From the IMG/VR virus record IMGVR_UViG_3300025107_000085, positions 1 to 59,873 of that record: a stretch of 59,873 nt of DNA; one strand, written 5' to 3'. How positions within the stretch are numbered: position 1 is the first letter of the stretch; every line of letters starts with the position of its first letter. Below are positions 7,406 through 15,413 of the stretch, piece after piece. Origin of the DNA: a virus. The notes under the pieces are model-generated. The model was not told the DNA's origin and did no database searches. It saw only the letters and a list, made by a program, of their open reading frames with translations. A program made the position numbers and the translations under genes.

Positions 7406-7493
7406 AACCAGGTGGTGGTTATAGTTAACACTAGTCTTTTGCAAGAGAAAGTGTCTTGAAAAATACTCTGTATACTATAATCGCTGCCTGGTT
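7406..7493 (+). ncRNA. Candidate structured RNA downstream of Ro60
   Basis: Two nested 7-bp helices, AACCAGG/CCTGGTT (7406-7412 with 7487-7493) and TTATAGT/ACTATAA (7419-7425 with 7474-7480), separated by an internal loop with GGTGG on the 5' side. The shape is like the Y elements upstream, but the TACTTCA box is absent between the stems; a TTACTTCAC copy lies separately at 7561-7569. It could be a further Ro60 ligand. Confidence 0.4.
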
Positions 7494-7617
7494 TATAAGT
7501 TTGATCTTTTGTTAGTAACAAAATATATCTGACATGTATCATTAATATGAAAAGCACACCTTACTTCACATATGAATGGTATAGCAACAAATTACTACGT
7601 AAGCTGTAGCTCAGATA

Positions 7618-7718
7618 GGGGAATTCACGGTTTTTTCGCAATCAACGGGAATGAAAACAATCCTTCGCCTTATGGAGGCGGGTTCAGCCGTATCCGTTAT
7701 AGAATTCCCCGCCTTTTT
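7618..7718 (+). promoter_or_regulatory. Candidate attenuator or riboswitch with mutually exclusive hairpins
   Basis: GGGGAATTC (7618-7626) pairs perfectly with GAATTCCCC (7702-7710). The 3' strand of that helix overlaps CCCGCC (7708-7713), which can instead pair with GGCGGG (7677-7682) and is followed directly by TTTTT (7714-7718), a typical intrinsic terminator. GGCG (7677-7680) can also pair locally with CGCC (7666-7669). This is the layout of a terminator/antiterminator switch in the leader of the acidic-protein and ATP-grasp operon. I do not recognise a known ligand class. Confidence 0.5.
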
Positions 7719-7744
7719 AATTTATAATGGTGGGGTATTTATTT

Positions 7745-8059
7745 ATGAGTAAAGAGTTCGATATTGACGACTTTATGTTTGGTCTGGGATTTGGTTACGA
7801 CCTCTCCTGCGGTGAAAACGGAAGAGACTCGTTTGATTATGACCCAGAAGTTGATGATGTTCTTGAAATCTCTGCTGCTGATAGAGCAGATCTTATAGAA
7901 GATCTCGTCGAAATGACCGCTAACATGGAAGCAGGTGTTTCAAGTGCATCAACAGAGTTCGAGAAGGTGAGATTTTCAGATAGTATAATGGATCGAAGAA
8001 AACCTTTCGAGGTTTTTGTAGATCATTACATTCAGGATCTTAACGATGGCCGAAGATAA
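7745..8059 (+). CDS. Small acidic hypothetical protein
   Basis: A 104-residue acidic protein starting MSKEFDIDDFMFG; the GGTGGGG at 7728-7734 supports the ATG at 7745 rather than one at 7727. It contains many Asp/Glu (for example FDYDPEVDDVLEIS) and no recognised motif. It overlaps the following ATP-grasp gene by 14 bp, so the two are coupled. It could be a substrate or cofactor of that ligase, but this is inference. Confidence 0.7.
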   Translation: MSKEFDIDDFMFGLGFGYDLSCGENGRDSFDYDPEVDDVLEISAADRADLIEDLVEMTANMEAGVSSASTEFEKVRFSDSIMDRRKPFEVFVDHYIQDLNDGRR

Positions 8060-8825
8060 CAGTAGAATGCTTAGATTGATTGCTAAACCAGGTTCAAAAG
8101 CGAGAAAAGATATCACAGCTGCTACTGGTATAGGCCGGTATACCGGAGACAAAAACAACTCTGTTGTAGCCATCATAAATTATGGTGTATGTGGGGATCA
8201 TCTTAGCACTTTTCTGAAAAAATATCCAGTCGCGGCAAAAGTACCTATGCTAAACAAGGGCATAGGCTGTGCTAAATACACAGCAGTTAAGGCCGCAGAG
8301 AAAGAAGGTATTGTTGTACCTGAAACACGCCTAAGTCTTTCAAAAGAACACAAATTAACAGACTGGATAATTAAAAGACAGCATTCTATTGGTGGTATCG
8401 GGATAAAATATGCCCAGAATAAAAATCAAAACCCAGGGCACTATTATCAAAAGTTTGTATCAAACAGGAAGTATGAATTGCGTGTACATGCGTTTACTTG
8501 GACCAAATGTACGGTGCAAAAGCGCATTGGAAAGTCAGACATTATAGCTTGGAACTTCAAAAATGGTGGACATTTCTTAAATGTACAGCAGCCAGAAAAG
8601 TACAAGCTATTCCGAGAAGCAGTACAAGTAGCATTGAAAATTCTTGAAATAAGAGCCATGGCTTTTGGTGCCGTGGATTTTATTGTGGATACTGAGGGAA
8701 AGTTATACTTTATTGAGGTGAATTCCTCCCCTGGTTTTACTGACTTCAGTAAACACATATATGTTGATGCTTTCACAGCATTGACTAAATGTAGTAAAGC
8801 ACAGATACTCGGTCTGTGTGCGTAA
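8046..8825 (+). CDS. RimK-like ATP-grasp ligase
   Basis: ATP-grasp enzymes join a carboxylate to an amine through an acyl-phosphate. The 259-residue protein has a glycine-rich ATP loop (KRQHSIGGIGIKYAQ, 110-124), a KYELRVHAF strand (142-150) and the metal-binding segment AFGAVDFIVD followed by YFIEVNSSPG near residues 218-240. The RimK-like family adds amino acids to proteins or peptides. No peptide precursor with a standard leader is seen; the overlapping acidic protein is the obvious candidate partner. Substrate unknown. Confidence 0.82.
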   Translation: MAEDNSRMLRLIAKPGSKARKDITAATGIGRYTGDKNNSVVAIINYGVCGDHLSTFLKKYPVAAKVPMLNKGIGCAKYTAVKAAEKEGIVVPETRLSLSKEHKLTDWIIKRQHSIGGIGIKYAQNKNQNPGHYYQKFVSNRKYELRVHAFTWTKCTVQKRIGKSDIIAWNFKNGGHFLNVQQPEKYKLFREAVQVALKILEIRAMAFGAVDFIVDTEGKLYFIEVNSSPGFTDFSKHIYVDAFTALTKCSKAQILGLCA

Positions 8826-9010
8826 ATGCGCACCTTTGGTGCACATTGGTAAAAGACTTGCTGTATAAAGTGTTTTTGCTCGTAGCTAATGATTAGAGTG
8901 ACGATTTATAATATAGAATATGAATAGCTCTAAAAGTTAAGTTGTTGTTCGAGCATAAAATACTGGCAGAGAGTTGTTTTACTGAGGACGAGTGGGATGA
9001 TGGGTGGGTT

Positions 9011-9117
9011 GTCACCCTTTCTATGTAAAACTGTGTTGGCCTGTTCTTAGTGGAGTAGTTTACACGAAACGCGGAGACCGCCATGAATCATTTTGCTTGA
9101 AAGGGTGACTGTTTTTT
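9011..9117 (+). ncRNA. Terminator-ended three-way-junction RNA upstream of the NAD genes
   Basis: An 11-bp perfect stem, GTCACCCTTTC (9011-9021) with GAAAGGGTGAC (9099-9109), is followed by TGTTTTTT (9110-9117). Inside are two hairpins: GTAAAACT/AGTAGTTTAC (9025-9063, 2-base bulge) and GCGG-AGA-CCGC (9071-9081). It ends about 30 bp before the nicotinamidase start. It could be a small RNA with its own terminator or a leader controlling the NAD operon. The rest of the 8826-9148 gap has one more hairpin (GCGCACC/GGTGC at about 8829-8843) and nothing else I can name. Confidence 0.5.
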
Positions 9118-9148
9118 ATCCACAAAAACTTAGACAATAGGTAATAAC

Positions 9149-9676
9149 GTGAATAAAGCACTGATCATTATAGATATGCTTAATGACTTCATCATGGAAA
9201 ACGGCGCTTTATATTGTGGCAAAGCAGCTTCGGATATAGTAGCGCGGATAAAGGATAAATTGGAGTTGGCAAGAAAAAATAATGATGTGGTTATTTTTCT
9301 GTGCGATGCTCATAAATCGTACGATAAGGAATTTCAACGTTTTCCAAAGCACGCTGTAATACATACAGTAGGTGCTCAAATAATTAACGATCTTTCCCCG
9401 GTGGAAAGAGGCCGCGAGTATGTTATTAAGAAAACGCGTTATAGTGGTTTCTATAATACCAATTTGAATGTGGTATTAAAATTAAATAATATAACACATG
9501 CGGAAGTTGTTGGTGTTTGTACCCACATCTGTGTGATGGACACGGTAGGGGGATTAGCCAACCGGGACATAGCTACTTTTATTGATAAGTCAGCTGTTGC
9601 TGATTTTGACAAGGCTGCTGCAGACGCCGCTCTCCTGCGTATGCAGTCTATATACGGAACAGTCGTGGTTCCGTAG
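9149..9676 (+). CDS. pncA: Nicotinamidase (isochorismatase-like hydrolase)
   Basis: Converts nicotinamide to nicotinate and ammonia, the entry step of the Preiss-Handler NAD route. The 175-residue protein has the catalytic Asp (D9 in ALIIIDMLNDF), Lys (VIKKTRYSGF, about 92-101) and Cys (C128 in GVCTHICVMDT), plus the metal-site segment CDAHKSYD (52-59). The start is GTG, supported by AGGTAA upstream. The downstream NAPRTase, NadD and NadE genes make nicotinamidase a better call than isochorismatase. The stop is TAG. Confidence 0.85.
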   Translation: MNKALIIIDMLNDFIMENGALYCGKAASDIVARIKDKLELARKNNDVVIFLCDAHKSYDKEFQRFPKHAVIHTVGAQIINDLSPVERGREYVIKKTRYSGFYNTNLNVVLKLNNITHAEVVGVCTHICVMDTVGGLANRDIATFIDKSAVADFDKAAADAALLRMQSIYGTVVVP

Positions 9677-9737
9677 TTGTTTCTCCAATGATGGGCGGGG
9701 TGGGAGACTACCCTGCCCATCTCTTACGAGGACCATA

Positions 9738-10598
9738 ATGAAAAAGATAAGCACTTTATCTGTTGTAACCGGCACCAATAGCTGCAATGCAAAATGCCCA
9801 TTTTGTATAGCCAGAATGACTCCGCAACAAAGTGCTATGAACAACATCAATTATCGTAATTTGGACATAGCCTGTCGCTTGGCGGAAAAAGCCGGCGCTG
9901 TAACCGCACTAATAACTGGTAAAGGTGAACCTACCTTATACCCAGATACCATCTCTTTCTACCTCACAAACCTCTCCAAGTACTTTCCAATCCTTGAATT
10001 ACAAACCAACGGTTTGATACTCCCCGATGATAAATATAATAAGTTTTTAAAAAGTTGGTACGGTCTTGGCCTTACAACAATATCCTTATCCATCGTACAT
10101 TATAATGACTCCCGAAATAAGGAAATATACACTGGTAATAGGGATTATATCAACTTACAATTGTTAATAAACAAGTTGCATAATTACGGATTTAGTGTTA
10201 GACTAAGTGTAATCGCGCTGAAAAATTATATAGATTCACCGATGGAAATCGCCCGTATGATTAAATTTGCTAAGGATAATAAAGTTGCACAACTAACCAT
10301 AAGACCTATGGTAGTTTATGAAGCAACGGCCAATAAAAAAGTTTTAAACTGGGCATTATCCCACACCATCGGCCCTAATTGGGAAGACATTGTTGCTAAA
10401 ACACTAAGTAAAATAAAAAATACCTTCTTAATGAATCTTACTCATGGTGGTAAAGTATACGATGTCTCCGGACAAAATGTGTGTTTCAATACTTGTTTAA
10501 CTTTAAACCCAAACGAGGATGAATTGAGGCAATTAATTTATTTTCCTGATGGAAAAATAACCTATGATTGGAGATATAAGGGAGCTAGAATAATATGA
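9738..10598 (+). CDS. Radical SAM protein in the NAD operon
   Basis: Binds a 4Fe-4S cluster and S-adenosylmethionine through C16-x3-C20-x2-C23 (CNAKCPFC). A GEP-like motif (GKGEPTL) follows near residue 56. The 286-residue length fits a core radical SAM domain with a short C-terminal extension. An open frame extends upstream, but CGAGGA before the ATG at 9738 supports this start. It lies between nicotinamidase and nicotinate phosphoribosyltransferase and overlaps the latter by ATGA. Its reaction is unknown; a link to NAD is suggested only by position. Confidence 0.8.
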   Translation: MKKISTLSVVTGTNSCNAKCPFCIARMTPQQSAMNNINYRNLDIACRLAEKAGAVTALITGKGEPTLYPDTISFYLTNLSKYFPILELQTNGLILPDDKYNKFLKSWYGLGLTTISLSIVHYNDSRNKEIYTGNRDYINLQLLINKLHNYGFSVRLSVIALKNYIDSPMEIARMIKFAKDNKVAQLTIRPMVVYEATANKKVLNWALSHTIGPNWEDIVAKTLSKIKNTFLMNLTHGGKVYDVSGQNVCFNTCLTLNPNEDELRQLIYFPDGKITYDWRYKGARII

Positions 10599-11914
10599 AA
10601 TCAACGGCAGACTTTCACATGAGACCATTAATAAACAGTTTATTGGATAATGACGCGTATACATTTTATATGTGCCAATTCATACTAAGCAGATTTAAAG
10701 GTACCATTGCTAAATATAAATACAAATGCCGTAATGGTAACGGTTTTCCTGCTGACATTAGTTATGATCAAAAACACTCATTCGTAGCAATGATGAATAG
10801 TCAAATAGACTCTTTCTGTAAATTACGATTTAATGAAACGGAAATTCGATTTTTACGGGGGACAGGAAAATTTAAAGAGTACTTCTTAGATTTTCTTAGA
10901 ACACTTACTTTGGATAGATCTCATATAAAAGCTACACTTGTAGGTGGTGCTTTATATATTGAGATAGAAGGCCCAATAGAACAGGTAATCTGGTATGAAA
11001 CACCGGTGCTTGCTTTAAATAGCGAGCTGTATTATCGTTTTTATGATATCACACTGGACAAATATATTGACAATCAAGCCAACTTTAAACCAGCGTATTT
11101 ATTTACAATAAAAAATAGTGAGAGACATGCAAATAGTTTAAATGTGGCTAGGAAAAAGTTGCTCGCTAAAATAGAGAAGATACGTAAAACCAATCTACCC
11201 GGTTTCAATATCATTGATTTTGGAACAAGAAGGAGGGCTGCATTTGATTGGCATGAGAAGGTAGTGGCCACACTTCACAAGGAAATACCTGATGTTTTAA
11301 AAGGTACCTCTAACTGTTATTTGGCCATGAAATATGGTTTGCCTATGATCGGTACTATGGCACATCAAATGTTTCAAATGTATCAACAAATTACTTCTGC
11401 CTATGATAGCCAGATAGACTTGCTGACTGCTTGGCGAGAGGAGTATGGGGATAAATTATTAATTGCTTTAAGTGATATATTTGGCTTTGAAGCCTTCCTA
11501 TCCGATTTTAGGCACTTTGCTGATCAATACTCTGGGGTTCGCCATGACAGCGGTAACCCTTATATTTGGTGTGACAAATTGTTGCAGCTTTATAATAAGC
11601 GGAATATTGACGCAAAGAGTAAGACTGCTGTTTTTAGTGACGGCTTAGATGTGGATAAAGCCCTCAATCTTTACGCCACTTTTTACAACAAAATAAATGT
11701 AGCCATTGCTATTGGCACCAACCTTACAAATGATACAGATGTCGAAGCATTACAAATTGTAATTAAACTCGTTGAGTTTAACCACGGCCCGGTAGCAAAA
11801 GTGAGTGACTCTCCTGGAAAAGGGATGTGCGAGAGTAAAGAGTATGAGGAATACATAAGCTACATTGTAAGCCGAAAAGAAAAGGAGTACAAAGAATGGC
11901 TAGAAAACAAGTAG
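10595..11914 (+). CDS. pncB: Nicotinate phosphoribosyltransferase
   Basis: Joins nicotinate to PRPP to form nicotinate mononucleotide. The 439-residue protein begins with the family N-terminus (LINSLLDNDAYTFYMCQF), has the MIGTMAHQMFQMYQ segment containing the likely phosphorylated His, the FGTRRRAAFD strand, and VRHDSGNPYIW followed by FSDGLDVDKAL for phosphate and ribose binding. Length fits the family. The gene is coupled to the radical SAM gene (ATGA) and overlaps NadD by 19 bp. The HDSGNP segment resembles the nicotinamide enzyme too, but the nicotinamidase nearby fits the nicotinate route. Confidence 0.9.
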   Translation: MKSTADFHMRPLINSLLDNDAYTFYMCQFILSRFKGTIAKYKYKCRNGNGFPADISYDQKHSFVAMMNSQIDSFCKLRFNETEIRFLRGTGKFKEYFLDFLRTLTLDRSHIKATLVGGALYIEIEGPIEQVIWYETPVLALNSELYYRFYDITLDKYIDNQANFKPAYLFTIKNSERHANSLNVARKKLLAKIEKIRKTNLPGFNIIDFGTRRRAAFDWHEKVVATLHKEIPDVLKGTSNCYLAMKYGLPMIGTMAHQMFQMYQQITSAYDSQIDLLTAWREEYGDKLLIALSDIFGFEAFLSDFRHFADQYSGVRHDSGNPYIWCDKLLQLYNKRNIDAKSKTAVFSDGLDVDKALNLYATFYNKINVAIAIGTNLTNDTDVEALQIVIKLVEFNHGPVAKVSDSPGKGMCESKEYEEYISYIVSRKEKEYKEWLENK

Positions 11915-12504
11915 CCTTATTTGGTGGGGCATTTGATCCTGTAACATTAGGACATATATTGGTAGCAAAGATGATGCTCGGGGTAGCAAATTTTGATAAG
12001 ATATGGTTCTTGCCGAGCTATCATTCCTGGAATGATAAAAATATGCAGGACGCCAATCACCGTTTAAACATGTTAAAGTTAACATGTAATGACATTTCTG
12101 ATAAACGTATAAATGTTTGTTCCTACGAGATAGCCAACAAGTTGATAGAACCAACAGTTGTTGTTTTAGATCGCTTGGCCTCATATATCGATGCGGATTT
12201 TTTCTTTTGTATCGGAACAGATCAAGCCGCAGAGATTGAAACTTGGCATGAGTGGGAACGTTTGATAAGTCAGTACTCATTTGTAGTTATGGAGCGTCCA
12301 GGTAGCCCGTATGTAGAGGGCAGTTGGTATACTATCGGAAAACATAAATTTGTTAAATGTACCTCCGGCATAGGCAACGTGTCTTCTACTGAGGTACGTA
12401 AGGAAATTGCCAGAGAGGGTATATCATACAATGTGACACAATCTGTAATGCAATATATTAAAGATAATAACCTTTATAAGGGGGCTTTGAAAATAAATGC
12501 TTAG
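11896..12504 (+). CDS. nadD: Nicotinate-nucleotide adenylyltransferase
   Basis: Transfers AMP from ATP to nicotinate mononucleotide, giving deamido-NAD. The 202-residue protein has the nucleotidyltransferase signature GGAFDPVTLGH (10-20, the T/HxGH motif) and the C-terminal SSTEVRKEI motif that replaces ISSTxIR of the family. It overlaps both neighbours, so the four enzymes are one translational unit. It ends in TAG followed two codons later by a second TAG. Confidence 0.92.
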   Translation: MARKQVALFGGAFDPVTLGHILVAKMMLGVANFDKIWFLPSYHSWNDKNMQDANHRLNMLKLTCNDISDKRINVCSYEIANKLIEPTVVVLDRLASYIDADFFFCIGTDQAAEIETWHEWERLISQYSFVVMERPGSPYVEGSWYTIGKHKFVKCTSGIGNVSSTEVRKEIAREGISYNVTQSVMQYIKDNNLYKGALKINA

Positions 12505-13327
12505 TATTAGTGCAGAGTACAATAAAATGTATAACAACATTTTGGCCGAGGGTATGGAGTACGTGCGAAGGAGCCGTCTGGAATCTTTGGTGATTGGTAT
12601 TTCAGGTGGTATAGATAGTGCCTTAGTGGCTGCCTTGGCACGCGTTATTTGTGACGAGACGGGTATTACCCTTATAGGCAGAAGTATGCCTATTGTAACA
12701 AATAAACCGGATGAAATAGCACGCGCTTCCGCCATTGGTAAATGCTTTTGTGATGACTTTGAGACAGTATCCTTGGATGATGTCTACAATAATCTGTATA
12801 AATCCATATCAAATCCGGCCAGGCATGATATCACTACAAAAGCAGAGAGGATTCGCCGTGGTAATGTAAAAGCAAGAACTCGCATGATACTACTGTATGA
12901 TTTGGCCCATCTTAATAACGGTCTTGTTTTGTCAACAGATAATTATACGGAGCTGCTGCTTGGCTTTTGGACAATGCATGGTGATGTTGGCGACTATGGC
13001 ATGATACAGAATCTGTGGAAAACTGAAGTGTACGGGCTGGCGGCTTGGCTCTGTAAAAAGTATGCCATGAACGACGCCGTGGATAAAGCAGAAGCACTTA
13101 ACGCGTGTATAACAGCGGTACCGACTGATGGTCTGGGTGTAACCGACAGTGATTTCGATCAACTCGGCCTTCGTCGCTACACAGACATCGACAACGTCCT
13201 ACTCAAATACATCACAGATGGTGTGGAAGAGGATGATAGTCCGGTTGTGCTTCGCTACAAAAATACGCATTACAAAAGGAATAACCCAATAAATCTTACA
13301 CGAAATAAGATTTTGGGAATAATGTAA
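12497..13327 (+). CDS. nadE: NAD synthetase (ammonia-dependent type)
   Basis: Converts deamido-NAD to NAD with ATP and ammonia. The 276-residue protein has the PP-loop SGGIDS (36-41) and the STDNYTELLLGFWTMHGD segment that binds deamido-NAD, and lacks the N-terminal glutaminase domain of the long form, so ammonia is the likely nitrogen source. It starts inside the NadD stop region. With the three enzymes upstream it closes a complete route from nicotinamide to NAD. Confidence 0.93.
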   Translation: MLSISAEYNKMYNNILAEGMEYVRRSRLESLVIGISGGIDSALVAALARVICDETGITLIGRSMPIVTNKPDEIARASAIGKCFCDDFETVSLDDVYNNLYKSISNPARHDITTKAERIRRGNVKARTRMILLYDLAHLNNGLVLSTDNYTELLLGFWTMHGDVGDYGMIQNLWKTEVYGLAAWLCKKYAMNDAVDKAEALNACITAVPTDGLGVTDSDFDQLGLRRYTDIDNVLLKYITDGVEEDDSPVVLRYKNTHYKRNNPINLTRNKILGIM

Positions 13328-13358
13328 TAAGACAAAACACTGACTAAAAGGAGTTACT

Positions 13359-14609
13359 ATGGGCTCTTTCAATGTAGCTTGCTCAATTAGTAATGTAAGT
13401 ATTAATGCTGGCCAACGTATAGCATTTATTCCGTTGGTAATAAAGCGGCATTTAGCCAAAGATGGTAAACTACCAATACCCAACCAGATGCTCATTGAGC
13501 CCGACTCATTATTAACTCCTTTTTGTTTACCAATCTTTGGTAAATATAATGATTATGGTTCGATAGAACACATAGAAAAGGATGCAAACACCGAGGCCAT
13601 TGAAGCATATATGGGTATGCCCATAGAATCCTTTGTTGATTGCATTACTTGTGGTAGAGAGCCTCATGATTATTTCGGCGATTTATTTAAACATTTTGCC
13701 ACCAATGGAACTCGTGGTGTAGTTAGAGATTATCGAGTTCATTTTGATGGTAAATACCTGGAACAAGTGGGTTTTAAACGACTTGACATACCGGGAGAAG
13801 CCTGGTATGATTATATTTATGAGGACTTTCCTTACCTGGTTAAACTCATAGCTGGCTATGATCAACGACCTATTTACCCTAATAATGGACATCGTATTAT
13901 GGGTATAGGCTTTGAAGTATACGATCATACTGGAAGTGTGGTTTATACGGGCAGTCATTACGACGCAAAGTCGGCCCTACCCAAAGCATTCTTAGCGCTT
14001 ACTGACTACTTTATTTACGTTAATAAAGAAGACCAGGAAAAAGTTAAGTTGCTTAAAAGTATGTCTGGTATGTTTATACATAGTGACATCTGGGATTATA
14101 TGATAAACATGCCAGGGCGTGAAAAAGAGCTGTTTAACCTAAGCTTTGACGAATTACAACAAAAGATAATAGCCTATGATAACGGTGAGGAGGACTACTT
14201 TACACATACTGTGCCGTCTGTTGAGAAACAGCTTACAGAGCATAACATGTTATGTGCAATACTGGAAAAGGTGGAAGACTTTGTACCGAATCAACCTGGA
14301 AGCACACTTAAAATATCTCAACCATTCTTTGTAGATCCTATAAAGGCGGTTGTTACTGAAAACTATTTTCATAGATTCTTTAACAATTGGCCGTACTTTG
14401 CCCCAGTCTATCGCGCGGCAATAAAGGATGACAGTATAAAGGAATACTTCATGAATTATTGTAGCTTTTATTGGGAGATGTATTCCACCAACAGATTCTT
14501 CTTTCCTGGTATGAATGGTGAACAGTCTGGTAATACAGAAGCGTCATTGCGTCTTGCAAGGCAAACAGTTAAACTTTTAGAGGAGAGGCAAAAAGAAGAA
14601 AATGAGTGA
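13359..14609 (+). CDS. Conserved hypothetical phage protein
   Basis: A 416-residue soluble protein starting MGSFNVACSISNVSI with AAGGAG at ideal spacing. The N-terminal strand-rich part (GQRIAFIPLVIKR, IFGKYNDYGSIEHIE) is reminiscent of a family of phage proteins of unknown function. The C-terminal part is helical and aromatic-rich. No catalytic motif is evident. It follows the NAD genes by 31 bp but may belong to the next cluster, since it overlaps the small zinc protein by ATGAGTGA. Confidence 0.75.
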   Translation: MGSFNVACSISNVSINAGQRIAFIPLVIKRHLAKDGKLPIPNQMLIEPDSLLTPFCLPIFGKYNDYGSIEHIEKDANTEAIEAYMGMPIESFVDCITCGREPHDYFGDLFKHFATNGTRGVVRDYRVHFDGKYLEQVGFKRLDIPGEAWYDYIYEDFPYLVKLIAGYDQRPIYPNNGHRIMGIGFEVYDHTGSVVYTGSHYDAKSALPKAFLALTDYFIYVNKEDQEKVKLLKSMSGMFIHSDIWDYMINMPGREKELFNLSFDELQQKIIAYDNGEEDYFTHTVPSVEKQLTEHNMLCAILEKVEDFVPNQPGSTLKISQPFFVDPIKAVVTENYFHRFFNNWPYFAPVYRAAIKDDSIKEYFMNYCSFYWEMYSTNRFFFPGMNGEQSGNTEASLRLARQTVKLLEERQKEENE

Positions 14610-14766
14610 CAAAAATAAAAAACCTAACTGGACTAATTGTAAAGACTGCGTGTGCCCCAAGTGTAAGGGCGGCAGAACACAGTGCAGAGAGAATGACCGC
14701 GGCGACTTTGAACACAGGTGTTTAGACTGTAAAAATACCTGGTGGATTGATGGAGCTGATTATTAA
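14602..14766 (+). CDS. Small zinc-ribbon-like protein
   Basis: A 54-residue protein with CKDCVCPKC and a second CRDC-type pair (CLDCKNTWW), giving the four cysteines of a zinc ribbon. Its ATG overlaps the stop of the upstream gene (ATGAGTGA), so it is translationally coupled. Function unknown. Confidence 0.65.
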   Translation: MSDKNKKPNWTNCKDCVCPKCKGGRTQCRENDRGDFEHRCLDCKNTWWIDGADY

Positions 14767-14795
14767 TGTGACTTGTAAAGGGTGGGGGTTTATTT

Positions 14796-15236
14796 ATGAC
14801 AACATTTAAAGATATTAAACTAAAAGTCCTACCCTTACCAAGCTTCTTTTATTTTTATAGAAGGCTGTTGGGGGAAGAAATCACATTAACTGAGTGTGTT
14901 GAAAACTATTCCGGTTATGTCCATGAGATCAGGCCAATGGTTGGAAGAGACGGTTGGTACTATGATAGAGTAAACAACTTTGCTTGGTTCGAGGTGGATA
15001 AAAGAGCTTTTGTAGATTTAACACCTGAAAGTTTTGTATATGAATTGAAAATGCTTAATCATATACCACTGCCGGCCAAAGTAAAACGTGCTATAACAGT
15101 GTTGAAGAATTACAATGCGTGCCCTGCTGATCTTAAAGAGCTTATCTATACGGATGAGTGCTTCTTAATGGGACAACAGGCATATAGAAGTGCCACACTC
15201 GCCAGGTTGAGGGTACGAAGACGTTTTAGGAAATAG
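14796..15236 (+). CDS. Hypothetical protein with basic C-terminus
   Basis: A 146-residue protein, aromatic-rich at the N-terminus (LPSFFYFYRRLLG), with an Arg-rich tail (LARLRVRRRFRK) that could bind nucleic acid. A G-rich ribosome site (GGGTGGGGG) precedes the ATG. No family recognised. It ends in TAG. Confidence 0.65.
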   Translation: MTTFKDIKLKVLPLPSFFYFYRRLLGEEITLTECVENYSGYVHEIRPMVGRDGWYYDRVNNFAWFEVDKRAFVDLTPESFVYELKMLNHIPLPAKVKRAITVLKNYNACPADLKELIYTDECFLMGQQAYRSATLARLRVRRRFRK

Positions 15237-15248
15237 GGGGCTTAAGCA

Positions 15249-15404
15249 ATGCTGGGAATTAACTACACCTATATAGACTGTGATAAGCGCAGCTGTAAAT
15301 ATAACAAACACGGCGCCTGCGATCCTCCAGAAGACAGGGAAGGCGATGGTCGTATAAAGCTTGTTAATGGTAAATGTATTACGTATCAAAGTAAAACAAG
15401 GTAA
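15249..15404 (+). CDS. Small Cys-rich protein
   Basis: A 51-residue protein with cysteines at C11, C16, C23 and C43 (DCDKRSC, ACDPPED, GKCIT), possibly a single metal site. TAGGGGGC lies upstream of the ATG. It ends just before the RNA ligase gene. Function unknown. Confidence 0.55.
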   Translation: MLGINYTYIDCDKRSCKYNKHGACDPPEDREGDGRIKLVNGKCITYQSKTR

Positions 15405-15413
15405 GTGAGCGCC

